Of a DNA stretch of 64,000 nt, positions 42,375 through 54,060 are shown one piece after another (position 1 is the stretch's first letter; every line of letters begins with the position of its first letter). Below the pieces are notes generated by a model. It did no database searches. It was not told the origin of the DNA and was given only the letters and a program-made list of their open reading frames with translations. The stretch is from Lunularia cruciata. Taxonomy: Eukaryota > Streptophyta > Marchantiopsida > Lunulariales > Lunulariaceae. Both the position numbers and the translations under genes were made by a program. Where the stretch lies: positions 50,793,473 through 50,857,472 of the forward strand of contig OX419758.1 of assembly GCA_948567375.1 (NCBI GenBank). The letters are read 5' to 3'.

Positions 42375-43066
42375 TGTAACACCCATTTGTGCATGTGTGT
42401 GGTATTGTGATATTTAGCTTGGTATTACAAGTACTTAAGAGATATTATTTATATAGAGATAAAGGATGGTTCTATATTAGTCATGGTTAGCTAAAGTTAG
42501 TCATAGCTAAGATAGATGGGACCTTACTTTAGAGGAAGTAGAAAAGATGAGCACCACTATTTTGGATTTTAGTGTGTTGACTTGGTATTATTCCTAGGTG
42601 TTTGGCTTTGGGGAAAGAGTTGAGAACTCTTGGGCCCGCAAGCCTTTTTGTTTTGGATTCTTCTTTAGTCCAAGGATAGCCCATGTGAAGGAATCCTTGC
42701 TTTAGTGGTTGGGTCAAGATAAGACCACATGCTTAGGGGAATATGCCCATGTGAATGGATATTCCTTTCTACTTTTTGACTTTACTTGACTTTTAGTCTA
42801 GTAACTTGAGTTACTACGGTAATTAGTAACTTTGGTACGTAACTATTTCACAAGTATATAAACAAGGAGTGAGGAGGTACTCATCATCCTTTCATTTGCA
42901 ACTATCTCTCTCTCATTGAGTTCTCTAGTGAGCAATGTCTTGAGTCTTGGAGTGTTAGCCTTGGAGGAGTATGATGGAGTTGGGGTTCCTTGCCTTCTTA
43001 GTCCATGGTGCGCTACCATAATAGCCATCAGAGGTTCATCCTGAGTGAGAGACAGGCCGGCTCACA
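42375..43066 (+). repeat. 3' LTR of the young family A element
   Basis: 692 bases; no difference from 35239-35930 found by eye. Followed by the GGCC duplication. Confidence 0.93.
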
Positions 43067-44509
43067 GGCCAAGGAAGAAACATGAAAATATTGATTTGTT
43101 AGCTAGCACATGTGATCATGAGGAATTGAACCAGTGGATGATTCTTTCTTAAATGAGGAGCTCATGACAATTTCAGTCACTCAAGAGGTTCCAATGGAGT
43201 ACAAGGAGATTGTGGACTTTGTTCCAAGAGGTAACTATCCAGAAGAGATGCATGCTAGGGAGAAGAATGTCCTTGCAATAAGATCTAGACCTTACACAAT
43301 ATTGAAGGATATTCTTTTTCACCAAGGAGCAGATGGTCTACTTCAAAGAAGAGTGTATAAGAAGGAGTCTATCCTACTCATAAAGGAGTTTCATGAAGGT
43401 TTAGTGTGTGGGGAACACTTTGCAAGGAAGGTGACTATTTTCAAGATTCTAGATCTAGGTTATCATTGAAGGAGGATTTTCAAGGATTGTCTTGATTATT
43501 GCAAAACTTCTCATGTTCATCAAGCTTTTGCTAGAAATTCTATTTCCACTCCTCTTCTTAGATCAATTCTATTGTTAGGACCTTTAGAGAAGTGTAGAAT
43601 TGACTTTGTAGGTCCTCTCAATAGAACCCCAAGGAACAATTGGTACATTATAGTAGTTACTAATTATCTTACCAAGTGGGTTGAGGCTAGACCATTGAAG
43701 GACATGAATGAAAATGAAGTTTGTAGATTTCTTTATGAACTCATTATCATTAGGTTTGGGTGCACTTTGGAGTTGGTTTTTGACAAAGGAGGAGAGTTTA
43801 TAAGAGCATCACTACAGCCATGCTTCAACATTTCTCTATCACAGATAGAGTATCTACATCTTATAAGCCAAATTCCAATGGCTTGGCAGAAAGAACCAAT
43901 CAGACTTTGTGCAAGATGTTGGCCAAAGATGCAAAAATGGAAGAGGCTAAACATCATTGGGACAAGAGGATTCAGACAATTTTGTAGAAGTATATGAAAA
44001 CCATGAAGACTTCCACTAGATATTCTACATTTTATTTGGTATATAGTATTGAGTCTACCTTACTTATTCACTTTGATCTTCCTACCTTCCAAAGCATTCA
44101 TAGGAGATTGAAGAAAACAAAAGGAAGTGATGCAGAGAAGTCAAGGAAGGATCAACTCATGGAATTGAAGAAGGTAAGAGAAGTTGCTATGGTTTGAATA
44201 GAGTAAGCCCAAAGGAAAAAAAAGGAGAGTTATGACAAGAGGCAAGGCAAGAAGGTAGGGCCCTTCAAAGAAGATGATTGGGTAATGTTGTTTGATTCTA
44301 TTTGGTTCAAGAGAATGCAAAAGAAGTTTCTGACTAAATACTTTGGTCCTTTCATAGTGAAGAAGTTGTTGGGCAATTACACCTTTGATCTCAAGGAGTT
44401 GGGAGGAAGAATCTTTGATAAGATTAACCATGATAAGTTGAAGATGTATCATAGAAGGTATATAGACTTTCACTTCAAGGACAAAGTGAAATTGTAGTCC
44501 GAGGGTCTA
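43067..44509 (+). pseudogene. Family A gag-pol, A2 copy, part 2 (end of RNase H and integrase), broken
   Basis: Continues A2 after the nested insertion. Frames at 43134-43469 (integrase zinc region), 43572-43997 (core, KCRIDFVGPLNRTP, LVFDKGGEF) and 43994-44197, 44285-44497 (C-terminal part) match 41010-42320 of the intact element. Of the core, the first Asp is kept, the second lies in FDKGGEF, and the Glu region is frameshifted. A degraded purine tract and LTR follow. Confidence 0.85.
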
Positions 44510-45199
44510 TGTAACACCCATTTGTGCATATATGTGCTATTGTGATATTTAGTTTGGTATTATAAGTACTTGAGAGATAATATCTATGTAGATTTCAAGG
44601 ATGGTTCTATATTATTCATAATAAGCTTAAGTGAATCATATCTAAAATAGAGAGGACCTTACTTTAGAAGAAGTGGAAAAAATGAGCACCAATATTTTGG
44701 ATCTAGTGTATTGACTTGGTATTATTCCTAGGTTTTTGGCATTGAGGAAAGAGTTTGAGAACTCTTGGACCCACAAGACTTTCTATTTCGGATTTTTCTA
44801 CAATCCAAGGATAGCCCATGTGAAAGAATCCTTGAGTTAGTGGTTGGGTTAAGATAAGACCACATGCTTAGGAGAATATTCCCATGAGTATAGATATTCT
44901 TTTAAAATTTTGACTTTATTTGATTTTTAGCCTAGTAACTTGAGTTATTTTGGTAATTAGTAACTTGGGTGCATAACTATTTAATAAGTTTATAAACTAG
45001 GGGTGAGGAGTTACTCATCATCTTTTTATTTTCAACTATCTCTCTCTCATTAGGTTCTTTAGTGAGCAATAGTCTGAATATTGGAGTGTTAGCTTTGGAG
45101 TAGTATGATGGAGTTGAGGTTCTTTGCTTTCTTAGTCCATGGTGCGGTACCATACTAGCCATCAGATATTCATCTTGAGTGACAGAAAGGCTAGTTCAC
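44510..45199 (+). repeat. Central LTR of the family A array
   Basis: TGTAACACCC to GGCTAGTTCAC, 690 bases, diverged. It is the 3' LTR of A2 and, since A3 internal sequence follows directly, the position of A3's 5' LTR. The final CA is altered, and the first ~190 bases of the A3 leader, including the primer site, are missing: the sequence jumps to GTACATACTATACACATGGG (compare 30711). Confidence 0.85.
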
Positions 45200-45863
45200 C
45201 GTACATACTATACACATGGGAGACTTTGGAGAGATTATGTGAGGTGGATTGCAAATTTGTAGATTACGGTGATTTTGGGCAAAACCTCAAGTCTGAGATC
45301 TGACTTGAAATTTCCATAAAAATTAGCTTGGTTTATTGGTTAGGTGAGATACTTGAATTATTGAAAGGGCTGCTTCATGCATTGTGCTAGAAGTTTTGGA
45401 AGGTAGTAGGGTAAACTTTTCCCGCAAATTGCATGCTCTTTGGAAATTTTTTACATAGTTTTCCATTTCTTCATTTTTCATTGGCTATTTTGGAACCTGC
45501 CTAAAAAATTCAATGCATATTATTCTACTTTTTGGCAAAATAATTAGAGAAAGATCATTCTTACACAAGAACTTATGAGTTTTTGAAGTAAGGGGGTGAT
45601 TTTTAGACCAAATATGAAATATGTGTGCTGAATAGAAAGGTGACTAAGCCAAATAACTTTATGAAAGATATGGAATTTTGCATAGAAAGATGCCATAGGG
45701 TCTTGAAAAGGTGTGAAAAAGTTCAAAGTAATGTGATTTACCAAGTGAGAGAATTTAGTGACATTGTGAGGAAGGATCAATTCTCAAGAGTTGAGATCTC
45801 ATGCATGAGGAAGTGTGAGAGGAACCAAAAGCATGTTTGAGTGTTTAGACTCATCTTGGGAAC

Positions 45864-46335
45864 ATGGAGGGTCACCAAGAGTGGAATTTAAGGCTATATA
45901 AGGTTCCCAAAGAGATTGACATAATTGTAGGGGTTGATTTGAGGAAATAGAGTTTAGAATAAAATTTGAAGAGAGTGTTGTGAGGACTCAAAAGCATACA
46001 CTTCTTGTGGAAAGAGTGATTCTAAATGCTTTTTTTTGTGGAGAGAAGGGACATATGGCAAGTTCATATCCATGACCTTTGAGAGCAAGAGATTGAGGGG
46101 AAGGAGATGCTTACTTGACTTGGGATTGCCTGTTAGACCTTCTTCACAAAGATTGGGAGGGAGGAGATCTAAGACCAAGGAGTTGTGTGAGGTTTGTGGA
46201 GTGGAAGGACTTCCAAAAGAACATGAATGTAGTGGAGTAACAACACTTTTAATGACTTTGGTGAAAGATCTTGGAGAGAGTCTCAATAAAGCTACGGAGA
46301 AACTACCACCTTCATCAACTAGTTTTGAAGATTAG
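45864..46335 (+). pseudogene. Family A ORF1 (zinc-knuckle protein), A3 copy
   Basis: Opens ATGGAGGGTCACCAAGAGTGG at 45864, as at 36791, supporting that Met as the family start. Frameshifts near 45905 and 46040 break it. The C-terminal part (46036-46335, CEVCGVEGLPKEHECSG) is intact in its frame and keeps the second Cys/His cluster. Confidence 0.7.
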
Positions 46336-46472
46336 TGATGGAGATAAATTTTCATTATATGGATAAACTATCTATGAGGTTTGTTTAATATGCACTCTAA
46401 GATTTGATGTTTTTATAGAATCTTGGAACAACTTGAAACTTTTTTTTTCCTAGGGTGAATTACTCTCAAATG

Positions 46473-49400
46473 TTTTTAGCTTGCATAGGAAACAATGAGA
46501 CAAGGAAGAATGAGTGGGCCTCGTTATTACCAGATTTCTTTGAGGATGCAACACTTACATAATATGAGTCAGAATACCAAAGGAGAGAGAAGAGAGATGG
46601 GCAAGAAGAGTCTTGGGAAAGTTTGACTTCAGCACTCATTGAGAACTTTCTTCCAGATGAGAGTTACGAGAGATTGATGAGTGAGGTAACCTTCTTCAAA
46701 CAAGGAGACAAAGAAAAAGTGAGAGTCTATGTAGGAAGAGTGGAGAAGTTAGAGTCCAAGTTTCACATAGTATTGAGGAAGTGTGGAGATGATGTGGAGA
46801 CTACTATGATTGGCATAGGAGCCATGCTCACCAAGAACTTTGTGGAAGATTTGAGACCATAGATTAGAAGCAAAGTGAGATATGGAAAACCTTCGTCCAA
46901 GGTTGAAGCTATCAAGATTGCAACATGTATGGAGGAAATTTTGGAAGGGGATGAGAGTTTGGAAAGAGATGAGAGTGATTTAGTGGTGAAAGAGGTTTTG
47001 CATCCTCCTCAAGGCTATTGTAGAACTTCTGATAATTTGGTGGCAAGGGTTGCATCACAAGTAATAATTCCTCTAGTTTTTGCATCTCTACTAAAAGATC
47101 CACTTCAAAACATCACAGCTTTGAAGTGGATTTGAACAAATTTTGAATTCAAATTTTTGAACAACTTTGAAGAACAAATTTCAAATCTCAAGATCAATGT
47201 AGTGCACCTATAGGAAAAGAGAAAGGTGGATCAAAATATAGGAAGAGGGTATAAGAGTTACGCAAGCTATCCATATCAAGGAGGTCAACCAACCAACCAA
47301 AAATTTGAATGATTGGAATTTTTTTGGTTGTGGAGGAAGAGATCACATTCCAAGGAATTACCCAAATTTCACTTACCATGGAAGAAGGGGTTATGAAGGA
47401 GCCAATAAAGGGAAAGAGAGAGGAAGTGAAACCCAAATGGCTCCTTATCCATACAAAGGTAAAGGGATAGCATCCATAAATGCCATTGAGAGTAAGTATG
47501 AGAAGGGAGAGTGCTAAAACTTCAAAGGTCTTAATTGGAGCTTTTTGCATAAGAAAAGAAGGGAACTCATTTTGCAAAGGATATTCACTTTTCTCAAGGA
47601 TTTACTCCTATGCCTACAAGGAGCACTTGCACCAGCACTTCAACACAATAAACAACAAAGAATCAAAGGAAGATGTTAGGGATGCAGGACTTCTTGATCT
47701 CAAAGTAATAATGGAACTACAATGTGTTGGAAGATGTTGGTAGTCACAAGGCTAGCATTATAATCAGCCAACTGATTGCTTTGAATCCTACCTTGAGAAT
47801 AGAGCTTAAAGGTGAGCTTAGAGGTGAGCTTAGAGGTCAGTTCTACAAAGAGCATGAGGAAGAAGAAAACAAAAGGTCCAATATCAATGGGAGTGTTGGA
47901 TGCCAAACTAGCACCATGGAAGGCTTGTAAATATACCTCCAAGGTTGATGTGAGAGTGAATGGTCACAATATCAAAAATGCACATGTTAAAGGATTTGTA
48001 GTGAATGCCATGTCAAGGAGGTTACTAAAGAAGTTGAGTATGATACACTCTAGACCTTCAACATTTGTGGTGAGCATGGCAAACCAACAACAATTTTGAC
48101 CAATATGGGTGATGGATAAGGTGGTAATTTCAATTATGGGAGTTCAAAATCTCTTGACTTTCTAAGTCTTGAAAGATTCAAGCTATGATTTGGTTCTTGG
48201 AAGGCCATGGTTGAGAGTAACACACACAACTTATTGATGGCACAAAGGGTACATGAGGATTGGGCTATCAAACCATAGAGGCATAACTTTTGTGACCACC
48301 AACAATTCACATGAGATACACCATCTTCTAATTATTGGGAATCAGATTCAAAAGAAGGAGCTTCAAGTGTGGACACGAGCATGAAGGAGTAGACTTCCAT
48401 ACAGGAGAATACATCTAAATTTGATTCAAATGTGTATCCTTTCTGTGCTATAGATTTTTTTTTATCTAAGCTAGAGATTGCGAAGGACCCAAGTGAATCA
48501 CCATTGACACTTTAGGAGGTAGAGAGGAAGTCATCTTCCCTCAAGTATGGTCCAAATGTTACCAAGGAGGAGAGGGTGAAATTTGAGGAGATGTTCCACA
48601 AGTTCATCCATGTGTTTGCTTTCAGTTACAAGGATCTAAAGGAAGTCATATTGGAGGAGCACAAGATAGACCGTACACGATTGTGCAGGATATCCTTTTT
48701 CACCAAGGAGCGGATGGTCTACTTCAAAGAGCAATGGGTAAGGAGAAGTCTATCCTACTCATAAAGGAGTTTCATGAAGATTTAGTGTATGGTGGACACT
48801 TTGCAAGAAAGGTGACTTCTTTCAAGATCAGGTTACCATTGGAGGAGGATTTTTAAGGATTGTCTCAATTATTGCAAAACTTATTATGTTTATTAAGCAT
48901 TTGCTAGAAAGTCTACTTCCACTCCCCCCTCTTAGATCAATACTATTGTTAGGACCTTTTGAGAAGTGAGGAATTGACTTTGTAAGTACTCTCAATAGAA
49001 CCCCAAGGAATAATTGGTACATTATATTAGTTACTGATTTTCTTACCAAGGGGGTTGAGGCTAGACCATTGAAGGACAAGAATGAAGATGAAGTTTGTAG
49101 ATTTCTTTATGAACTCATTATCACCAAGTTTGGGTGCACTTTGGAGTTGGTTTTTGACAAAGGAGGAGAGTTTATAGGAGCATCAATATAGCCATGCTAC
49201 AACATTTCTCTATCACACATAGAGTATCTATCTTATAAGCCCAATTCCAATGGCTTGGCAGAAAGAACCAATCAGACTTTGTGCATGGTGTTGGCCAAAG
49301 ATGCAAAAATGGAAGAGGCTAAACATCATTGGGACAAGAGGATTCAAAAAATTTTGTGGAATTATATGACAACCATAAAGACTTCCATTAGATATTCTCC

Positions 49401-49813
49401 ACTACCTTATCTAATCACTTTGATCTACCTATCTTCCAAAGCATTCATAGGAGATTGAAGAAAGCACAAGGAGGTGATGCAGAAAAGTCAAGGAAGGATC
49501 AACTCATGGAATTGGAGGTGGTAAGAGTTATTGCTATGGGTGAAGTGGAGCAAGCCCAAAGGAAACAAAAGGAGAACTATGACAAGAGGCAAGGAAAGAA
49601 GGAGGTGGAGCCCTTCAAATAAGGTGATTGGGTAATGTTGTTTGATTCTATTTGATTCAAGAGAGTACAAAATAAATTTTTGCCTAAGTACTTTAGACCT
49701 TTCATAGAGGAGAAGTTGTAGGGCAATTACACCTTTGATCTCACTGAGTTAGGAGGAAGAAACTTTTATAGCAGTAACCATGATAAGTTGAAGATGTATC
49801 ATAGAAGGTAGAG
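46473..49813 (+). pseudogene. Family A gag-pol, A3 copy, lacking RT and RNase H
   Basis: Gag frames at 46490-47135 (SALIENFLPDESYERLMSEV), a CCHC near 47320-47360 (FGCGGRDHIPRNY, one Cys changed to Phe/Tyr context), protease near 47980 (the VDGGSAV motif reads VKGFVV, so the catalytic Asp is lost), a pre-RT segment to 48669 (KDLKEVILEEHKI), then directly integrase (48690 on, FFTKERMVYFKEQW in a shifted frame; 49255-49458 GLAERTNQ-like end). About 1.4 kb covering RT and RNase H is absent compared with 39700-41150 of the intact element. Confidence 0.8.
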
Positions 49814-49859
49814 ATGTCTTCACTCCAAGGATGAAGTGAAAATGTAGTCCAAGAGTAAA

Positions 49860-50550
49860 TGTAACACCCATTTGTGCATGTAGGTGCTATTATGATATTT
49901 AGTTTGATATTTAAAATACTTGAGAGATATTATTGATATAAAGATAAAAGGATGGTTCTACATTAGTCATGATTAGCTAGAGTTAGTCATATCTAAGATT
50001 AAGGGCACCTTACTTTAGAGGAGGTGGAAAAAATGAGCACCAATATTTTGGATTCTAGTAAATTAATTTGGTATTGTTCCAAGGTGTTTTACTTTGAGGA
50101 AAGAGTTGAGAACTCTTGGACCCACAAGCTTTTCTGCCTTGGATTTTTCTATAGTCCAAGGATAGCCTATGTGAAGGAATCCTTGACTTAGTGGTTGGGT
50201 CAAGATAAGACTACATGCTTAGGAGAATATTTTCATGAGTATGAATATTCCTTTAGACTTTTGACTTTATTTGACTTTTTGCCTAGTAACTTGAGTTATT
50301 GTGGTAATTAGTAACTCTATTGTGTAACTATTCACAAGTTTATAAACTAGGGACGCGGAGGTAGTTATCATTTTTTCATTTGCAACTATTTTTCTCGCAT
50401 TGGGTTCTCTAGTGAGCAATGGTTTGGGTCTTGGAGTGTTAGCCTTGGAGGAGTTTGGTGGAGTTGGGGTTCCTTGCCTTCTTAGTCCATGGTGCGGTAC
50501 CATAATAGCCATCAAAGGTTCAATCTAAGTGAGAGACATGCTGGCTCACA
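49860..50550 (+). repeat. Last LTR of the family A array (A3 3' LTR)
   Basis: TGTAACACCC to GGCTCACA, 691 bases, diverged. The right flank is ACCC, unlike GCCT at the left end of the array. Confidence 0.9.
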
Positions 50551-52219
50551 ACCCATAAACACAAGAAATCTCATATAATCAATGAATCTGATTGGGCAAT
50601 CTTGATCAAGGCATCTCTTTGGTACAATGAATGTTGATTGATGGCAATGAAATGTTGGATTTTTTGTGAATTCCTCTTTTTTAAAAACTATTTCAAAGTT
50701 TGAAGTTGATCAAAAGCAAGTTCTGACCTTAGGTTTCTTGCTCAAAAGTAGGCATGGTTCAACAAAGGATCCATTATTGCAACCTTGTCTTTGACTCTAT
50801 TGAAGTTCCATAGGAAGGTATAGTTGGGGCTGTGCAATTTTGGTTCAAGATTGGAACCTCAACCCAAGGTATTCATCATGGAGGTTGCAACCCATTAGTC
50901 CACATCTCTACTTTCCAGAAAGAAATATCACCCATATAGCTCCATGTTGGGAAGTTGATAGTTTCTATAGTCCTCCATCTTGGCTATGCATGAGTTCTCT
51001 CAAGTTGTAGCTCACCTCTTGAGGGGTTTGGATGTCCAGTTCAACATAGGATTTGGTATCGAGACTTAGGAAGTGGTGGCTGATTTAGAGTAGCCATATC
51101 CAAACCAATGAATGGAACAAGCTACAAAGTAGATAAATGAAGGACAAGTCAACTTAACCTTAATTATCAAATTTATGGGATCTTGAGTTATGAGTAGAGA
51201 CCCCCAAAGAAGCACTAGAGGGACAGGAGTTCTTGGGTCTCCACAGGGTTAGAATTTGGGGTACAGTTCAAGGAGGCACTATAGATATATGGATGTGCTA
51301 TGTGCTATGGGTTTGAAACTGAACTGCATTCCACATCCAAATCCCAACCAAGCACCACAAGTTTCTGATTGAAAGGAAGAAGAGCATGTGTTTGCTAGAT
51401 GAACCAACCCCATTGATAGAGTTCAAGAGTGTTAGCTGGGATGGCTTAAACTAAGCTTGATTTTCAAGATTCAATTCAAGGAGGAGAAACTGGTTGCCAA
51501 TTAGTTGGGTGGGTGGAGGGCAAGAGGACATCATGTCAATGGTTGTTGAAAGCTAGCTTGTGGTTCTAAGCAGTCTCGAGAGTCACTCCATCTTTGTAAG
51601 GGCAGAGGTAGTTTAACTAGAGCCACCAAACCTTATATATTGCTCAAGAGTAAGTAGTGTGATCCCTATTATTGTTGTGGCACCTTGTTAGCCTCAAGGA
51701 TCCCCATTTAGCAGTCTTCAGGTTGTTTAAATGGGTTAGAAGTGTGGAGCTTTCTCTTTCTCTTATTTGTGTATCTTTATCTATCAGATCTTGTGTTTGT
51801 GTAGTGTAAGTTAGTTGTTGGTGGTTTTGGTGACACCTAAACATGAATCTAAATGCATCTAATTCTGGTTCTTGCAGGACTTAACTCAATCCAAGATTGG
51901 GATTGTACTTGCACTAGGATGTTGCTTGTGTATATTAGTCAGCTGAGTGTTGTGGTGTAGACCCCTCTTAGCATGAAAAAGGTCAATCAAAGTAACTCTT
52001 GGTGTTGTAACAATCCTTAGAGAAGCAACCTTGCTTTAGGAGAAGCGTCTTCTCTCCAAGAGATGACAAGGAAACAAATGCAGACTGTGACCAAACTTCT
52101 CTTGAACAAGATCTCACGGTGTGTAAAGGTTGTTCTTTGCTACAACAAGGTGTAACTCCCTTCCATCTTTTGAATAATAGTTCAATCAAACCTTAGGATT
52201 AGAATCATAATGGGAATGA
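50551..52219. other. No recognised gene or element
   Basis: About 1.7 kb of AT-rich sequence with no frame above 85 codons that looks real and no terminal repeats that I can find. It may be the eroded 5' half of the Ty3 remnant that follows, but I see no gag or RT motif to support that. Confidence 0.4.
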
Positions 52220-53120
52220 CCTTAGGATGCATTCTTACCCTACCTTGAGCCTTTTCCAAGACAATGACAATACTTCCTTCCACTTCTTCTGCACAATAGA
52301 GCACTTATCCAAGTAGATTGAGTTGGTGGTACTTCTCAACAAGTCTAGTGAAGAGATAATTTAATAATTTTTGGATCAAGTTCTTAGTTGTTTTGGTCCA
52401 CCAATTGAGGACTTGATTGATCAAGGTACAAAGTTCTTGGGAGAATTCTAGGTCTTGTGTGAAAGGCCTTGGTTCATCACCATACAATCTCCCAAAATCA
52501 CCTTGAGACAGATGGTTTAGCAGAGAGTGGTTTAGATAGTGAAGAGAGGATTGTATAAGTATGGTCTTTAGAAAGGCCACTTGGGAGATTGGGATTTCAA
52601 TTTACTTTGGTTGGCTATGGGCTATTGTTTTAGCCAGAAAGTCTTCTTAGCATCTCTCTATCCCTAGTTCTTACTCCATGGATGAGATCCAAATTTACTT
52701 ATAGCCATTTATCATGATGCAATTATAATTTTGGACTTGGGTGATCCAAATGTGTAGGTAATTATATATTCTCAAGAGGTAGAGATCTTTTTGAGAGTGA
52801 TGCCAATGGCCTTTGAGAACTTAGCAATTGCTTAACACAAGGATACCTTACCTTATGCCACTTTTCAAAGGATGAGGTTACAAACCTCAATTCAGTGGTT
52901 CCATCTAGGTGATTATGTATATCTATAGTAGATTGCACCAACACTTCTTGATGTGACTATAGGCCACATTATCTTGAGAGTGCACAAGGTTTTTCCCTTT
53001 TGGAGTCCTTATGTTGGAAGGACAGGATGGTGTTGTTTGGAAGGATCAAATGCACAATTGTGCACCATGCTACCTCTCAAACATTGATGGCACAATGGAC
53101 CCAAGGTTGGCAATTGTTTG
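52220..53120 (+). pseudogene. Degraded Ty3/gypsy integrase remnant
   Basis: Reading in broken plus-strand frames, about 52385-52560 resembles the integrase core around its second Asp and Glu (FGPPIEDLIDQGTKFLGEF, then an ITLRQMV..RVV motif where ADGLAERV is expected). The run then follows the post-core region, and 53075-53140 resembles a Ty3 C-terminal SNIDGTMDPRLA segment. The divergence and stops indicate an old insertion, unrelated in detail to families A, G and C. Boundaries are approximate. Confidence 0.5.
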
Positions 53121-53451
53121 TGTAGGCTTGCAATGTACGTTAAGTGACTCTTTAGGTGGAGTTGCTACTATGTTAGTGTGTGATAGTTTTCAAGTGGATA
53201 GCATATGGCATGTTTGGTGGTACCTCTCCTCATGGTGGTACCTCAAGGGCAATGATTATGTCCTTGTACTTGAATCTATAATGAGTTCACTCCTTATGTG
53301 ATATAGATTGCAGACATGCAATTAATAAAATGGCTTGATAACACCTAATCTCTTGATCTTTGTTCAGCATAGGGCATATCAAATACTTGGAGTAGTAGAT
53401 GGTTATCTAGTGTTAGCAAGACCTAACCACCAGCTAGGGAGTGATTGTGTG

Positions 53452-54060
53452 TCTTTGGAGTTTTTGTGTGACTTCAGTATAAATTGTGTTTCTATAGTGT
53501 ATGATGTTGACAATGACGTATGCTAAGCGACTATATATATATATATATATATATGCACAACATTTAGATCATCATGATGAGTTTGCTCCAATGCTGGAGT
53601 GATAGATTTGGTGGTCATTATGGTATAAGCAGTTGCTCACAGACTACTTAGTGATGACTAGGTATGGTATCAGATTGATTGATTGCACCATTAAGGTACC
53701 ATTTGCACCATAAGGTGCACCATTAGGGCTAGATTCTTGGTTTCTCTAGAGGGGGTATACCTTGAAGTGTAACTCCAAAGAGCTCACTTCTTCTATGTTG
53801 ATCCTTTGAGCACTTGGCTATGGTGGACAGAGACCAACAAGTTTGACCTTGATTCTCTTAACTAGAATGGGTGTGGCTTAATGATGTGATCAAGGGCAAT
53901 TGGCAATGTATATTGAGTGTTGGAGTGTTCAGATTTGAGACTTAATTTGAGTTGTGATAACTGATTCCTATGGGTCTTTGGAGTTTTTGTGTGACTTCTA
54001 TATAAGTTGTGCCTCTAAAGTGTATGATGTTTACAATGATGGATATTGAGTAGCAATGTA
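53452..54060 (+). repeat. Two direct copies of an ~85-bp block, ~520 bp apart
   Basis: The block starting GTCTTTGGAGTTTTTGTGTG and running to GTATGATGTTnACAATGA appears near 53452-53536 and 53972-54056, with about 10% difference by eye. The spacer holds no gene that I recognise. Confidence 0.7.
53532..53554. repeat. (TA)n microsatellite
   Basis: An uninterrupted run of ~23 alternating T and A at the end of the first direct-repeat block. Confidence 0.95.

Larger units (their letters stand above)
35239..43066 (+). mobile_element. Young, apparently intact family A Ty3/gypsy element (7828 bp), GGCC target duplication
   Basis: Two 692-bp LTRs (35239-35930, 42375-43066) look identical by eye over their whole length. 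GGCC flanks both sides (35235-35238, 43067-43070), and removing the element restores the RNase H frame context of A2 (GAGGATGGCC joined to AAGGAAGAAACATG). Between the LTRs lie the primer site, a leader of ~830 bases, ORF1, a full-length gag-pol and a purine tract. Domain order (protease, RT, RNase H, integrase, no chromodomain) and the tRNA-Asp-like primer site place it near the Ogre/Tat/Athila group. It has all the parts seen in an autonomous element. Confidence 0.95.
45200..49859 (+). mobile_element. Internal region of family A copy A3, with deletions
   Basis: Leader from 45200, ORF1 remnant to 46335, gag from about 46473 (its first ~25 codons and the gag ATG are deleted), CCHC, protease, a junction at about 48669 where all of RT and RNase H is lost, then integrase to about 49813. 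It was non-autonomous after the deletion and is now heavily mutated. The LTR at 49860 follows. Confidence 0.85.
29488..50550 (+). mobile_element. Compound family A array: LTR - internal A2 - LTR - internal A3 - LTR, with a young element nested in A2
   Basis: LTRs at 29488-30173, 44510-45199 and 49860-50550 enclose two degraded internal regions of the same family, A2 (30174-35238 and 43067-44509) and A3 (45200-49859). The central LTR seems shared. The outer flanks (GCCT at 29484-29487, ACCC at 50551-50554) do not match, so the array probably formed by recombination between copies rather than by one insertion. The nested element occupies 35239-43066. Confidence 0.85.
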
